Shown here: piece by piece, positions 36,430 to 45,935 of the stretch
Numbering within the stretch: position 1 is the first letter of the stretch
Layout of the letters: each line of letters begins with the position of its first letter
Origin: Chryseobacterium indologenes
Lineage (GTDB): Bacteria > Bacteroidota > Bacteroidia > Flavobacteriales > Weeksellaceae
DNA length: 64,000 nucleotides
Direction of reading: 5' to 3'
Assembly (NCBI RefSeq): GCF_002025665.1
Contig: NZ_CP018786.1
Coordinates: 1-64,000, forward strand
Notes under the pieces: generated by a model
The model's database searches: none
Seen by the model: only the letters and a program-made list of their open reading frames with translations
What the model was told of the DNA's origin: nothing
Made by a program: the position numbers and the translations under genes

Positions 36430-38808
36430 TTATTTATTGAAATCTACTTCATCATTAGAATGAAGGTTTTCATTGATGTTGTCCTCTTTCTTTTCTGTTG
36501 GCTTTTTAGGCGTTGGATCTGCTGGTCTTGGATTTTTGATCTCATCGATCGTCTGAAGACTTCCATCGTCTCCATATCCTCCACTTAGTCCTTTAAGGTT
36601 CGAACATCCGTCTTTCCAGTCTGAAGGTTTTACAAATTTGTCATCAGGAGTTACTCCTAAACTCTTATCAGCCCATACTTTTTTCATGAAAATTGCCCAG
36701 ATCGGTAGTGCCATTCTCGCACCCTGACCTTCACCTGTTCCAAAGAAGTGGGTTGCTCTGTCTTCCCATCCAACCCATGCTCCGGTTGCCAGTTTTGGTG
36801 TGATTCCCATAAACCATCCATCGGAGTTATTCTGAGTTGTTCCTGTTTTAGCAGCAATTTCTACCGCTTTTGAGATTCCTCTTCTTCCTAATTCTCCGGA
36901 AGCAGTTCCGTATTGTGCAACACCTTTCATCAGTTCAATCATGGTGTAGGCATACATTGGGTTCATTACTTCTTTTGGCTCTACGTTTACTTCCTTGATA
37001 ACTCTACCGTTGGCATCTTCAATTCTCCATATCATCTCTGGTTTGTTGTAGTTACCATAGTTGGCAAAAGTACTGTATGCACCTAGCATTTCGTAAATCG
37101 TAATGTCTGATGAACCTAAAGCGATGGTATTGTTTCTAGGAATATCTTCTGTTACTCCCAGATCTCTTGCTGTCTGGATTACAGCGTCCACTCCTGTCAT
37201 TTCAATTAGTCTTGCAGCAACAGGGTTTTGAGAGTGCGCTAATGCATCTTTTAAAGTAAGCATTCCGCCTCTTCCCGGTACGTGCCACCCGTTGTGATCA
37301 TAGGTTCCGTTAGAAACAGCGGAACAAGGAGTCATTCCCAGTTTCATAATAGCAGTAGCGTATACGAAAGGTTTGAATGTAGATCCTACCTGTCTCTTAC
37401 CTTGCTTGATATGATCATATTGGAAGTGCTGCCAGTCTATACCACCTACCCAGGCTTTGATTTCTCCGGTTCCAGGAACCATAGACATCAAACCTGCCTG
37501 TGCAATTTGTTTATGGTATCTGATAGAATCCCATGGAGACATTTCCACCTCTTCTTCTCCGGCCCATGTGAATCGTGAAGTTTTGATAGGTTTTTTGAAC
37601 TCCATCATAATAGAATCCTCAGGCATTCCGTCAGCTTTGAGCAATTTGTAACGGCCGGTTCTTTTCATAGCCTGAACCATTACGTCTTTGATTTGTTTAT
37701 CATTAAGATAGTAGAAAGGTCTGTTCTTTCTTCCTCTCTGTTCTGCATCAAATCTCTTCTGAAGATCTGTTAAGTGCTCTTTGATTGACTCTTCTGCATA
37801 TTTCTGCATTTTAGAATCAAGAGTAACATATATTTTTAAACCGTCTTTGTAAAGGTTAAGTTTTTTACCGGTTTCTTTTTCATGAGCTTCAAGATATTTG
37901 TCAATCTCTTTTCTCAGATAGAACTTGTAATAAGCAGAATATCCATCCGTGATGCTTTTGATAGGGTGGAAGTCTACTTCAATCGGAGTACTGGCTGCTT
38001 TTTCATAAGTTGCAGCATCAATATATCCGGTTTTCTGCATTTGATCCAATACTACATTCCTTCTTTCTTTAGCCTTTTCAGGATATCTGTAAGGATTGTT
38101 TTTTCTTGGATTTTCAAGCATTGCTACAAATGTTGCAGCTTCTGGTAATGTAAGTTCAGATGTTTTCTTGTTAAAGTAAACTCTGGAAGCCATTTCAATA
38201 CCATTAGCGTTGAAAAGGAAGTCAAATTTGTTGAAATAAAGAGTGATAATTTCTTCTTTGGTGTATCTTTTCTCAAGACTTACTGCTACTACCCATTCTT
38301 TCAGTTTCTGGAATGCTCTCTGAACTTTATTCTGAGAAGCATTTCCTGTGAAAAGAAGTTTGGCAAGCTGTTGGGTAATGGTAGAACCTCCACCACGTCC
38401 ACCACCATATGCAACGGCTCTGGCAACAGAGTATAAATCTATTCCTGAGTGTTCTTTAAAACGCTCATCTTCTTTAGCTTGTAGGGCATAAATAAGATAA
38501 GGAGGAAGGTCTTTATAAACGATTGGCTGAGTCTTTTCTTTTTCGAATTTACCCAAAGTTACTCCGTCTGAAGAAATGATTTCAGAAGCAACAAAGATAT
38601 CCGGGTTTTCAAGTTCTTTTACATCAGGCATTTCCCCAAGGAATCCTTGAGAAACCGAAAAGAAAAGCCCTGAAATTCCCAGAACTACCGCAATGAGTCC
38701 GATCCAAATAAACGAAACCCATTTTCTCCAGGAGGTGTCTTTCTTTTTCTTGGGAGGCAGAGGAAATGTTTTCCCCTTATTTCCTGCATTTTTTTTGTTT
38801 TCTTCCAT
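36430..38808 (-). CDS. Class A penicillin-binding protein (PBP1A-type)
   Basis: A 792-residue bifunctional peptidoglycan synthase with one N-terminal membrane helix (WVSFIWIGLIAVVLGISGLF). The glycosyltransferase domain has EDERFKEHSGIDLYSVARA and GGGSTITQQLAKLLFTGN. The transpeptidase domain has the active-site Ser in QVGSTFKPFVYATAIM, the SxN motif in AHSQNPVAARL and KTGTTQNNSDGWFMGITP. The C-terminal tail is charged and Asn/Asp-rich. It starts six bases after gldH and is the third gene of ricT-gldH-PBP1A. Confidence 0.95.
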   Translation of the reverse strand: MEENKKNAGNKGKTFPLPPKKKKDTSWRKWVSFIWIGLIAVVLGISGLFFSVSQGFLGEMPDVKELENPDIFVASEIISSDGVTLGKFEKEKTQPIVYKDLPPYLIYALQAKEDERFKEHSGIDLYSVARAVAYGGGRGGGSTITQQLAKLLFTGNASQNKVQRAFQKLKEWVVAVSLEKRYTKEEIITLYFNKFDFLFNANGIEMASRVYFNKKTSELTLPEAATFVAMLENPRKNNPYRYPEKAKERRNVVLDQMQKTGYIDAATYEKAASTPIEVDFHPIKSITDGYSAYYKFYLRKEIDKYLEAHEKETGKKLNLYKDGLKIYVTLDSKMQKYAEESIKEHLTDLQKRFDAEQRGRKNRPFYYLNDKQIKDVMVQAMKRTGRYKLLKADGMPEDSIMMEFKKPIKTSRFTWAGEEEVEMSPWDSIRYHKQIAQAGLMSMVPGTGEIKAWVGGIDWQHFQYDHIKQGKRQVGSTFKPFVYATAIMKLGMTPCSAVSNGTYDHNGWHVPGRGGMLTLKDALAHSQNPVAARLIEMTGVDAVIQTARDLGVTEDIPRNNTIALGSSDITIYEMLGAYSTFANYGNYNKPEMIWRIEDANGRVIKEVNVEPKEVMNPMYAYTMIELMKGVAQYGTASGELGRRGISKAVEIAAKTGTTQNNSDGWFMGITPKLATGAWVGWEDRATHFFGTGEGQGARMALPIWAIFMKKVWADKSLGVTPDDKFVKPSDWKDGCSNLKGLSGGYGDDGSLQTIDEIKNPRPADPTPKKPTEKKEDNINENLHSNDEVDFNK

Positions 38809-38814
38809 TTATGG

Positions 38815-39279
38815 TTACGGTTTAGCCGTTTCTATTTTTACCCCAATATCCTCAATTCCCTGAAGGTTGTCATTTCTCATCGCCTGAGTAAGACTGATTT
38901 CATATTTCCCTTTTCCTGGGAACTGGTAATTTACTTTATACTGAAACAAAGTTTCCTTCGTATCACCAAACCCTGTACCAAGCCATTCTCCGTTTGGTTT
39001 AGCCAGAACATAATTCAAGGTGTCTGTTTCCTTTTTTTTGTTCTGGAGATTGGTGAAATTCACTATAAACCTTATGTTGCTGTAAGGATAAGTGTTGTTA
39101 TTTCTTACGACAAATATAATATTTTTAGGATTCTGCGGATCTGAAACTTCAAGATTAAATTTTTGTTCACTTTTCTTATTCCATTTGTTATCAACGGAAT
39201 TCATGATGACATCTCCTCCTGAGGAAGAGTTGCAGCTAAAGAAAAGGATAAGTGAAAGTAATCCTAAAATTTTATGCAT
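38815..39279 (-). CDS. gldH: Gliding motility lipoprotein GldH
   Basis: GldH is one of the lipoproteins needed for gliding motility in Flavobacterium. The 154-residue chain has a lipobox at LILFFSCNSS and blocks FNLEVSDPQNPKNIIFVVRN, YPYSNIRFIVNFTNLQNKKK, GEWLGTGFGDTKETLFQYKV and PGKGKYEISLTQAMRNDNLQ. It overlaps ricT by eight bases and is followed at once by PBP1A. Chryseobacterium strains often do not glide, so the gene may serve a related envelope role here. The name rests on family similarity and on its position. Confidence 0.85.
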   Translation of the reverse strand: MHKILGLLSLILFFSCNSSSGGDVIMNSVDNKWNKKSEQKFNLEVSDPQNPKNIIFVVRNNNTYPYSNIRFIVNFTNLQNKKKETDTLNYVLAKPNGEWLGTGFGDTKETLFQYKVNYQFPGKGKYEISLTQAMRNDNLQGIEDIGVKIETAKP

Positions 39280-40675
39280 TGTTATCTTTTTTTGGAGGAT
39301 ATTTCTTTTTGAATTTTTTCTTATTCGGATTGTTGCTCTGTGGCTTTTTATCAGCGTCAGAATTATTCACTGCTTTTTCCACAGGTGCTTTTTGCTGTGG
39401 GTGCTGCTTTTGAGGTCTAGGCTGATTTGCAGATTGAGCATTTGGGTTTTCGGTTTTTTCAGATCTTTCCGGTCTCTCTTGCCTTTCAGGTCTGTTTCTT
39501 TTTTGTCCTTGGCCCTGACTTTGCTGGTTGTTATTTTGTTTATTCTGGTTGCTCTGGTTGTTTCTGTTCCTGTTGTTTCCTCTGTTTTTCTTTTCGAAAC
39601 GATCAACATTGTTTTCCTGGATCAAATCGATCGTGTGAGTAGAGGCTTCCGGTTGTTTCAGGTCTTCAAGAGGAAGTGTTTTTTCTCCTCTTTTATTCTT
39701 TGAAATCAATTTTTTAACAAGGTCAATGTCAAAATCATACCATGCAATTGAACTGTCTACATAAGCAAACCACATTTTCTTTTTGAAAACGTCGATTTTA
39801 ATACAGAATGCTTTTCCTTTCTCTGTTTCCAAAGTCGTTGAAGAAGAAGGGAAGTTGCTTAATGCATCCAAATAACTGTCAAGCTCATAGTTAAGACAAC
39901 ATTTAAGCTTACCGCATTGCCCTGCCAGTTTCTGAGGATTGATACTCAGCTGTTGATATCTTGCAACATTGGTGTTTACAGATCTGAAGTCTGTAAGCCA
40001 TGTAGAGCAGCAAAGTTCACGTCCGCAAGATCCGATTCCACCTACTTTGGCAGCTTCCTGTCTGAAACCGATTTGTTTCATGTCGATTTTAGTACGGAAA
40101 GCTCCAGCGTAATCTTTGATTAGTTGTCTGAAATCCACTCGGTTATCAGCAGTGTAATAAAAGGTGATTTTTGAGGAGTCACCCTGGTATTCTACGTCTG
40201 TAACTTTCATTTCAAGGCCTAATCTCTGGGCAATTTTTCTTGCTTCAAGCTTTACGCCATCTTCTTTTTTTCTTGCTTCCTGCCATACCTCAAGATCTTT
40301 TTGGTTGGCCTGTCTGTATATTTTGAGTGCCGATTCTTCAGAAAACTTTTTCTTTTTCATCTGAATCTTTACTAATTCTCCCGTAAGGCTTACTACGCCT
40401 ACATCGTGTCCCGGACTTGATTCTACTGTAATTACGCTACCTATATGTAAAGGAATATTATTTACATTCTTATAAAACGATTTTCTGTCATTTTTAAATC
40501 TAACTTCCACAAAATCACACCTGTTTGGTGCCGGATTGTTGATGTTAGAAAGCCAGTCAAAAACACTTAATTTATAACTATTCCCGCAGGTATTTACATT
40601 TTCACAGCCATTTGCGGTTTTTTTAGGGCCGCAAGAATGTGCAGAATCGCCGGATGTTTTACATCCACAACTCAT
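39272..40675 (-). CDS. ricT: RicT/PSP1-domain protein with Cys-rich head and basic Asn/Gln tail
   Basis: RicT belongs to the Ric (YaaT) Fe-S complex that acts in RNA processing and development in Bacillus. The PSP1 C-terminal domain is clear: SVITVESSPGHDVGVVSLTG, GGIGSCGRELCCSTWLTDF, LAGQCGKLKCCLNYELDSYL. The N-terminus adds MSCGCKTSGDSAHSCGPKKT and GCENVNTCGNS, a Cys-rich head of about 30 residues. The C-terminus is a tail of about 120 residues rich in Asn, Gln, Lys and Arg (RGNNRNRNNQSNQNKQNNNQ), likely disordered and RNA- or membrane-adhesive. No RicA or RicF gene is in the window. It has a promoter of its own and starts the gldH-PBP1A operon. Confidence 0.9.
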   Translation of the reverse strand: MSCGCKTSGDSAHSCGPKKTANGCENVNTCGNSYKLSVFDWLSNINNPAPNRCDFVEVRFKNDRKSFYKNVNNIPLHIGSVITVESSPGHDVGVVSLTGELVKIQMKKKKFSEESALKIYRQANQKDLEVWQEARKKEDGVKLEARKIAQRLGLEMKVTDVEYQGDSSKITFYYTADNRVDFRQLIKDYAGAFRTKIDMKQIGFRQEAAKVGGIGSCGRELCCSTWLTDFRSVNTNVARYQQLSINPQKLAGQCGKLKCCLNYELDSYLDALSNFPSSSTTLETEKGKAFCIKIDVFKKKMWFAYVDSSIAWYDFDIDLVKKLISKNKRGEKTLPLEDLKQPEASTHTIDLIQENNVDRFEKKNRGNNRNRNNQSNQNKQNNNQQSQGQGQKRNRPERQERPERSEKTENPNAQSANQPRPQKQHPQQKAPVEKAVNNSDADKKPQSNNPNKKKFKKKYPPKKDNNA

Positions 40676-40697
40676 ATTTTCTATTATTTATAATCTG

Positions 40698-40705
40698 CAA
40701 ATTTA
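40698..40705 (-). promoter_or_regulatory. -7 element of the ricT operon
   Basis: Minus strand TAAATTTG, 22 bases before the ricT ATG. The 40676-41133 gap (458 bases) holds this and the divergent porin promoter; otherwise it is AT-rich and I see no gene or strong hairpin. Confidence 0.5.
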
Positions 40706-41081
40706 TGTATTTTTATCTTTATGAGATTCTAAAATAGTTAAATAACCTGAATTGGAGATAAAACATTTTCCTATTTTGAGTAAGAATGATCGTTAAAGGC
40801 TGCCATTTAAGGAAGTAAAGGGCATACTATTTTTTTAATTTAATCTTTTTATTCTAGCTCTGTTTAATTTAACATTTATTATCATTTTGCTTTCCTGCTA
40901 ATGCTTTTTGAGGCTGTTAAGACTTAATGTTAAACGGTTGTTTAGAATTAAACAGTAAATGATGTTTAGTTTTTTAATCTATTTAAGACTTTCATAATGA
41001 TTATTTTGTGGTTTATTTCCTTAGAGTTATTATTTTAAACATAGTTTTCTTTTGGGATATTGTTTAAAATATTAGCAAATA

Positions 41082-41114
41082 TTAACAGACGTATTCAAAA
41101 TAATTTTATATTTG
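41082..41114 (+). promoter_or_regulatory. Promoter of the FadL-like porin gene
   Basis: TTAAC (41082-41086), 20 bases, then TATATTTG (41107-41114), 19 bases before the ATG. Confidence 0.55.
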
Positions 41115-41133
41115 GCTTATATAATAATAGTCT

Positions 41134-42372
41134 ATGAAAAAAATATTAGTATCAACTGCTTTATTGGCGGGAGTTCTATCTTACGCAGGAGGCTTCAGAG
41201 TTTCCCTGCAAGGGGTAAAACAATTGGCAATGGCGCATACTAGTGCTCATGCCGAAGACGCGAGTGTGACATTCTTTAACCCGGCGGGTATGTCATTTAT
41301 CCCTTCCAAACTGAGTATAGTGGCAGGAGGGTTTGGTGCAAGTAATAAAGTTACTTTTCAAAACTTCAATACTCTACAGAGTGCAGAAACAGATAATCCT
41401 ATAGGGACACCTATATATGCCGCAATTACTTATAGACCTATAGAGAAACTTACAGTAGGGTTTAGTTTTTCAACACCTTTTGGAAGTACAATCAAATGGC
41501 CTGATAACTGGGAAGGTAAAGAATTGGTGCAGAAAATGGAACTGAAAAGTTTCTATTTCCAGCCAATGGTCTCTGTAAAACTGGCTCCATGGGTATCTTT
41601 TGGTGCTAGTTATATCTACGCAAGAGGAAAAGTAGATTGGGATAAGGCGGTGACTCAATTTGACGGTAAGGTTAATATTAATGATGATAATGCAAGTGGT
41701 CACGGATATGGATTCGGTTTCTATTTCAGACCTGACCCGAAACTAGATGTGAGTATTGCTTACCGTTCTGCAATAGATATGAAAGCTAAATCAGGAACTG
41801 CTACATTCCAATTCCCGTCACAATCTGTTTATAATCAACTAAAACTGAATGCTGCAGGACAAGATGGATTCTCTGCAACATTACCATTGGTTGAAGAATA
41901 TACTATTGGTTTAACCTATAAGGTAACACCGAAATGGCAGGTTTCTGCAGACTTTAACTATCATGGATGGGAAAGATACAGTAAGCTTACATTGGATTTC
42001 GAGAATGCACCTATTGGAAACAATCCTTCAGATCCGACAATTCTTACAAATCCTAAGAACTTCAAAAACTCCAAAACTTTCAGACTGGGAACTCAGTATG
42101 CGTTCACCAATATGATCTATGGACGTTTGGGAGCTTATTATGATGAAGCACCATATACAACAGATAACTTTATTCCGGAAACCCCTTCGTATGATACCTA
42201 TGTGGTTACTGGTGGGGTAGGCTTCAAGCTGAAGCAGTTCGGAATTGATGTTGCAGGAGGATATGCAATGCCTCAGTACCGAAAGGTAAACAATGCTAAT
42301 ATAGGGCTTAACGGACAGTCAAAAGCAACAGCTTTCTACTTTGGTCTAGGGTTCTCTTATAATCCATTTTAA
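41134..42372 (+). CDS. OmpP1/FadL-family outer-membrane transport porin
   Basis: A 412-residue outer-membrane protein of the FadL/TodX family, which passes hydrophobic compounds such as fatty acids. The signal peptide ends near VLSYAGGF. The plug and barrel motifs are FRVSLQGVKQLAMAHTSAHA, DASVTFFNPAGMSFIPSKLS, GFSFSTPFGSTIKWPDNWEG, SYIYARGKVDWDKAV, VSIAYRSAIDMKAKSGTATF and a final YFGLGFSYNPF with the C-terminal aromatic expected for barrel insertion. It is followed 12 bases later by the SGNH lipoprotein gene, so the two probably share a transcript. Confidence 0.92.
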   Translation: MKKILVSTALLAGVLSYAGGFRVSLQGVKQLAMAHTSAHAEDASVTFFNPAGMSFIPSKLSIVAGGFGASNKVTFQNFNTLQSAETDNPIGTPIYAAITYRPIEKLTVGFSFSTPFGSTIKWPDNWEGKELVQKMELKSFYFQPMVSVKLAPWVSFGASYIYARGKVDWDKAVTQFDGKVNINDDNASGHGYGFGFYFRPDPKLDVSIAYRSAIDMKAKSGTATFQFPSQSVYNQLKLNAAGQDGFSATLPLVEEYTIGLTYKVTPKWQVSADFNYHGWERYSKLTLDFENAPIGNNPSDPTILTNPKNFKNSKTFRLGTQYAFTNMIYGRLGAYYDEAPYTTDNFIPETPSYDTYVVTGGVGFKLKQFGIDVAGGYAMPQYRKVNNANIGLNGQSKATAFYFGLGFSYNPF

Positions 42373-42384
42373 TTTTAGAAGACT

Positions 42385-43944
42385 ATGAAAAAAATTATAA
42401 TATCGACAATTGCAGTTTCTGCACTTCTTTTTACAGTAAGCTGTAATACGGATTTCGATACGGATGTGAAAGATATCCCGGTAACAAAAGGAGAGGCTGA
42501 CTTTTCAAAATATATATCTTTAGGAAATTCCCTTACTTCAGGATATCGTGATGGTGCGCTTTACAGCAGCGGCCAGAATGAATCTTATCCAAGTATGATC
42601 GCTGCACAGATGAAATTGGCAGGTGGAGGAGACTTTAAACAACCTTTAATGCCTAATGACGTAGGTGGGTTCAACAATCTTCCGGGTTTCCCAGGAAAAT
42701 TAACTCTTCAGGTTGTTAATGGATCTTTAGCTCCTGTGCCAAGTGGGGCAGCAGCTGCGTTGGATGTATTATCTGGCGGAGGTACTTATAATAATATGGG
42801 GGTTCCTGGTGCAAAGTCATTCCACTTGGTCGCTCCTGGATACGGTAGTCAGGCAGGTCTTGCAATGGGTACGGCTAATCCTTATTTTGTAAGGTTTGCT
42901 TCTTCTGCTACTACAAGTGTATTGGCTGATGCGATGGCTCAGAAGGCAACGTTTTTCTCTCTTTGGATAGGAAATAATGATGTTTTGTCATATGCTACCA
43001 ATGGAGGAACAAACTCTCAGACTGTAGGAGGTGTTACCACTTATACAGCAGCTACAGTTCAGACAGGAAATACCAATCCTACAACATATAAATCTAATGA
43101 TATCTCTGATCCTGCATTAGTAGCTGGATCTATTAAAGCAGTTTTAGATGGTCTTAAAAGTGTAGGGACAACAAAAGGTGTTATTGCTAATATCCCTTCT
43201 GTTACTTCAGTTCCTTTCTTTACTACGGTACCTTATAATCCTTTGACACCTGCTCTTTTAGGTTCAAATCTGACAACTCTTAATACAAGTTTATATGGTC
43301 CTTTGAAGCAGGCTCTTACTGCTTTTGGAGCTGGGGATAGAATTAATTTACTTTCCGCTACAGGTCCAAACCCTGTTTTAATTAAAGATGTTGCTTTAAC
43401 AGATTTATCTGTTCAGCTTACAGCTGCTTTAACTCCTTCATTGGGAGCACCTACAGCTGCTGCTTTTGGTCAGATCTTTGGCCAGGCAAGACAGGCTACT
43501 GCAGATGATTATATTTTGCTTACAACAAGCTCTGTAATTGGAAGTACTGCGGCTGGAGTATCTGCTCCGGTAAATATTTATGGAATTTCTTATCCATTAC
43601 AAAACCAACATGTATTAACAAAAACAGAAGCTGGCTATGTGAAAACAGCAACAACTGCATATAATACTTCTATAAAATCACTTGCTGATTCTTATGGACT
43701 TGCATTTGTAGATGCCAACACTAAGATGATTGAACTGAATGCACAGTCAGGAATTTTATTTGATGGTGTAAAATATACTGCAAAATTTGTAACAGGAGGA
43801 GCTTTCTCTCTAGATGGAGTTCACCTTACAGGACGTGGATACGGTATTGTTGCTAATGAATTTATCAAGTCTATCAATGCTAAATATAAGTCTACACTTC
43901 CGCAGGTAGATCCGAACAAATATTCAGGAGTTAAATTCCCTTAA
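42385..43944 (+). CDS. SGNH/GDSL-family lipoprotein hydrolase
   Basis: A 519-residue lipoprotein: the lipobox is LLFTVSCNTD. The SGNH hydrolase blocks are in order: the nucleophile Ser in SLGNSLTSGYRDG (block I), Gly in NMGVPGAKSF (block II), Asn in FFSLWIGNNDVLSYA (block III), and Asp/His in FSLDGVHLTGRGYGIVANE (block V). Between blocks III and V lies an Ala/Thr-rich region. It probably cleaves esters at the cell surface. The pairing with a FadL-like porin suggests that it releases fatty acids from an outside lipid for uptake; that link is inferred from position only. Confidence 0.9.
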   Translation: MKKIIISTIAVSALLFTVSCNTDFDTDVKDIPVTKGEADFSKYISLGNSLTSGYRDGALYSSGQNESYPSMIAAQMKLAGGGDFKQPLMPNDVGGFNNLPGFPGKLTLQVVNGSLAPVPSGAAAALDVLSGGGTYNNMGVPGAKSFHLVAPGYGSQAGLAMGTANPYFVRFASSATTSVLADAMAQKATFFSLWIGNNDVLSYATNGGTNSQTVGGVTTYTAATVQTGNTNPTTYKSNDISDPALVAGSIKAVLDGLKSVGTTKGVIANIPSVTSVPFFTTVPYNPLTPALLGSNLTTLNTSLYGPLKQALTAFGAGDRINLLSATGPNPVLIKDVALTDLSVQLTAALTPSLGAPTAAAFGQIFGQARQATADDYILLTTSSVIGSTAAGVSAPVNIYGISYPLQNQHVLTKTEAGYVKTATTAYNTSIKSLADSYGLAFVDANTKMIELNAQSGILFDGVKYTAKFVTGGAFSLDGVHLTGRGYGIVANEFIKSINAKYKSTLPQVDPNKYSGVKFP

Positions 43945-43965
43945 TAATTGATAAAATAAAAACTT

Positions 43966-44000
43966 AGAAACCACAAGAGTAAATCTTGTGGTTTTTTTTT
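43966..44000 (+). terminator. Terminator after the SGNH gene
   Basis: AAACCACAAGA-gtaaa-TCTTGTGGTTT followed by nine T. Confidence 0.88.
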
Positions 44001-44007
44001 AAATTTG
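44000..44007 (+). promoter_or_regulatory. -7 element of prs
   Basis: TAAATTTG, 22 bases before the prs ATG, directly after the previous terminator. Confidence 0.5.
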
Positions 44008-44029
44008 CAAAATCTTTTAAAAAGTAAAA

Positions 44030-44968
44030 ATGGCCGATCAGTTAAGTTATCTATTTTGTACAAGAACCAGCAGGGACTTGGCAGAGAAAATTGCCCAGAA
44101 TTATGGGAAAGAATTAGGGAAAATCAACTTTCAGGAGTTCAGTGACGGGGAATTTGAGCCTGTTTTGGACGAATCTGTAAGAGGAGGAAGAGTTTTTCTA
44201 ATTGGATCTACATTCCCTCCTGCAGACAATCTTTTGGAACTTCTTCTAATGATTGATGCAGCAAAAAGAGCTTCTGCAAAGAGCATTACCGTAGTAATTC
44301 CTTACTTCGGACTTGCCAGACAGGACAGAAAAGACAAACCAAGAGCGCCGATCGGTGCTAAACTAGTTGCTAACCTTCTTACAGCAGCAGGAGCAACAAG
44401 AGTGATGACTATGGATCTTCACGCAGATCAAATCCAAGGATTCTTCGAAATCCCGGTAGATCATCTGTATGCTTCCAGTATTTTTGTAGATTATATCAGA
44501 TCTTTAGAGCTTGATAATCTTACTATTGCTTCTCCGGATATGGGAGGTGCAAAAAGAGCTAAAAACTATGCCGGTCACTTAGGTGCTGAAGTAGTAATTG
44601 CCTACAAGGAAAGAAAAAAAGCAAACGTTGTAGAAGAAATGTTCCTTATCGGGGATGTAACAGGTAAGAACGTGATCCTTATTGATGATATGATTGATAC
44701 TGCAGGTACACTTTGTAAAGCAGCTGATATCTTAATTGAAAAAGGAGCAAAAACAGTAAGAGCTATGGCAACTCACGGAGTGCTTTCAGGGAAGGCTTAC
44801 GAGAATATTGAGAACTCAAAACTCTTGGAAGTTATTGTAACTGACTCAATTCCTGTTAAAAATAATTTGTCATCTAAAATAAAAGTGCTATCTTGCGCCC
44901 CATTATTTGCTGACGTTATGACAATGGTTCATGAGCATAAATCAATTAGCAGTAAATTTGTTATTTAA
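44030..44968 (+). CDS. prs: Ribose-phosphate pyrophosphokinase
   Basis: Makes PRPP from ribose 5-phosphate and ATP, the start of nucleotide, His and Trp synthesis. The 312-residue chain shows YLFCTRTSRDLAEKIAQNYG, INFQEFSDGEFEPVLDESVR, VIPYFGLARQDRKDKPRAPI, MTMDLHADQIQGFFEIPVDH, the PRPP loop VILIDDMIDTAGTLCKAADI and DVMTMVHEHKSISSKFVI at the end. It is followed after 56 bases by rplY, a common order in this lineage. Confidence 0.97.
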   Translation: MADQLSYLFCTRTSRDLAEKIAQNYGKELGKINFQEFSDGEFEPVLDESVRGGRVFLIGSTFPPADNLLELLLMIDAAKRASAKSITVVIPYFGLARQDRKDKPRAPIGAKLVANLLTAAGATRVMTMDLHADQIQGFFEIPVDHLYASSIFVDYIRSLELDNLTIASPDMGGAKRAKNYAGHLGAEVVIAYKERKKANVVEEMFLIGDVTGKNVILIDDMIDTAGTLCKAADILIEKGAKTVRAMATHGVLSGKAYENIENSKLLEVIVTDSIPVKNNLSSKIKVLSCAPLFADVMTMVHEHKSISSKFVI

Positions 44969-45024
44969 TTGATTTAAAGCGGATTGCAAATTAAAATCAG
45001 AACAATTTTTTAAATTTTTTATAA

Positions 45025-45672
45025 ATGAAATCTATTACAATTCAAGGTACAAAAAGAGAAAGCGTGGGCAAAAAGTCTACAAAAGCTTTACGTGATGCTG
45101 AATTAGTTCCTTGTGTTGTTTATGGAGGTGAAGCACCTTTGAACTTCTCTGCTGAAGAGAGCGCTTTCAAAGGATTAGTATACACTCCTGAAGCACACAC
45201 GGTATCTATTGAAGTTGACGGAAAAACAATTCCAGCTGTTCTTCAGGATATTCAGTTTCACCCAATTACTGACAAAATTCTTCACATCGACTTCTATCAG
45301 TTATCTGACGATAAGCCAGTTATCATGGAAGTTCCAGTAAGAATTACCGGACGTTCAAAAGGTGTTGTTGCTGGTGGTGTTTTACGTCAGTCTTTCAGAA
45401 AGCTAAAAGTAAAAGCTATTCCTGCTAACCTACCTGACGAAATCGTTGTAGATGTTACTCCATTAAGAATTGGTAACAAACTTTACATCGGTAGCATCAA
45501 AACAGAAGGTTACTCTTTCGTACACCCAGACAACGCAGTAGTAGTTGCTGTTAAGATGTCTAGAAATGCAATGAAAGGTGGTGCAGCAATGCAAGATGAT
45601 GAGGATGAAGAAGAAGTTGCAACTGAAGAAGGTGCAGCTCCTGAAGCAGCAGCTGAAACTGCAGCAGAATAA
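45025..45672 (+). CDS. rplY: 50S ribosomal protein L25 (CTC form)
   Basis: A 215-residue bL25 of the two-domain CTC type that binds 5S rRNA. The N-terminal domain includes [40 protein letters not shown] and [20 protein letters not shown]. The C-terminal CTC domain has [20 protein letters not shown] and [20 protein letters not shown]. The final 28 residues are acidic and Ala-rich ([20 protein letters not shown]), longer than in many homologs. Transcribed after prs and ended by a strong terminator. Confidence 0.97.
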   Translation: MKSITIQGTKRESVGKKSTKALRDAELVPCVVYGGEAPLNFSAEESAFKGLVYTPEAHTVSIEVDGKTIPAVLQDIQFHPITDKILHIDFYQLSDDKPVIMEVPVRITGRSKGVVAGGVLRQSFRKLKVKAIPANLPDEIVVDVTPLRIGNKLYIGSIKTEGYSFVHPDNAVVVAVKMSRNAMKGGAAMQDDEDEEEVATEEGAAPEAAAETAAE

Positions 45673-45695
45673 GAATTACTTATTTAAACAATATA

Positions 45696-45726
45696 AAAAC
45701 CCGTCATTTTGGCGGGTTTTTTATTT
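45696..45726 (+). terminator. Terminator of prs-rplY
   Basis: AAAACCCGTC-atttt-GGCGGGTTTTTT: GC-rich stem followed by T run. Confidence 0.88.
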
Positions 45727-45885
45727 GATAACGAGTCTCAGTAAAATGGACTAAACAGCTTAATGCATTACTTTTAATTTTATCTTTTCGCTTTATTGTC
45801 TTTCTCCACCTTAAACTATCGAATATTTCTATCAACTGACAATGATCAGTACCCGACCTCATGCTTCCTTTCGGAAAAAAAGCCG

Positions 45886-45893
45886 TAAATTTG
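45886..45893 (+). promoter_or_regulatory. -7 element of sufS
   Basis: TAAATTTG, 42 bases before the sufS ATG. It gives the desulfurase its own transcript, away from the other SUF genes. Confidence 0.5.
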
Positions 45894-45935
45894 AAGAGTT
45901 CTAAATAAGACCGTTTTAATTTAAAAAATAAATAA

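Noticed and set aside
39092..39703. 203-residue plus-strand open frame
   Set aside because: It lies opposite gldH and ricT, has no family-like sequence and is hydrophobic only because it mirrors their Lys/Asn/Gln-rich codons.
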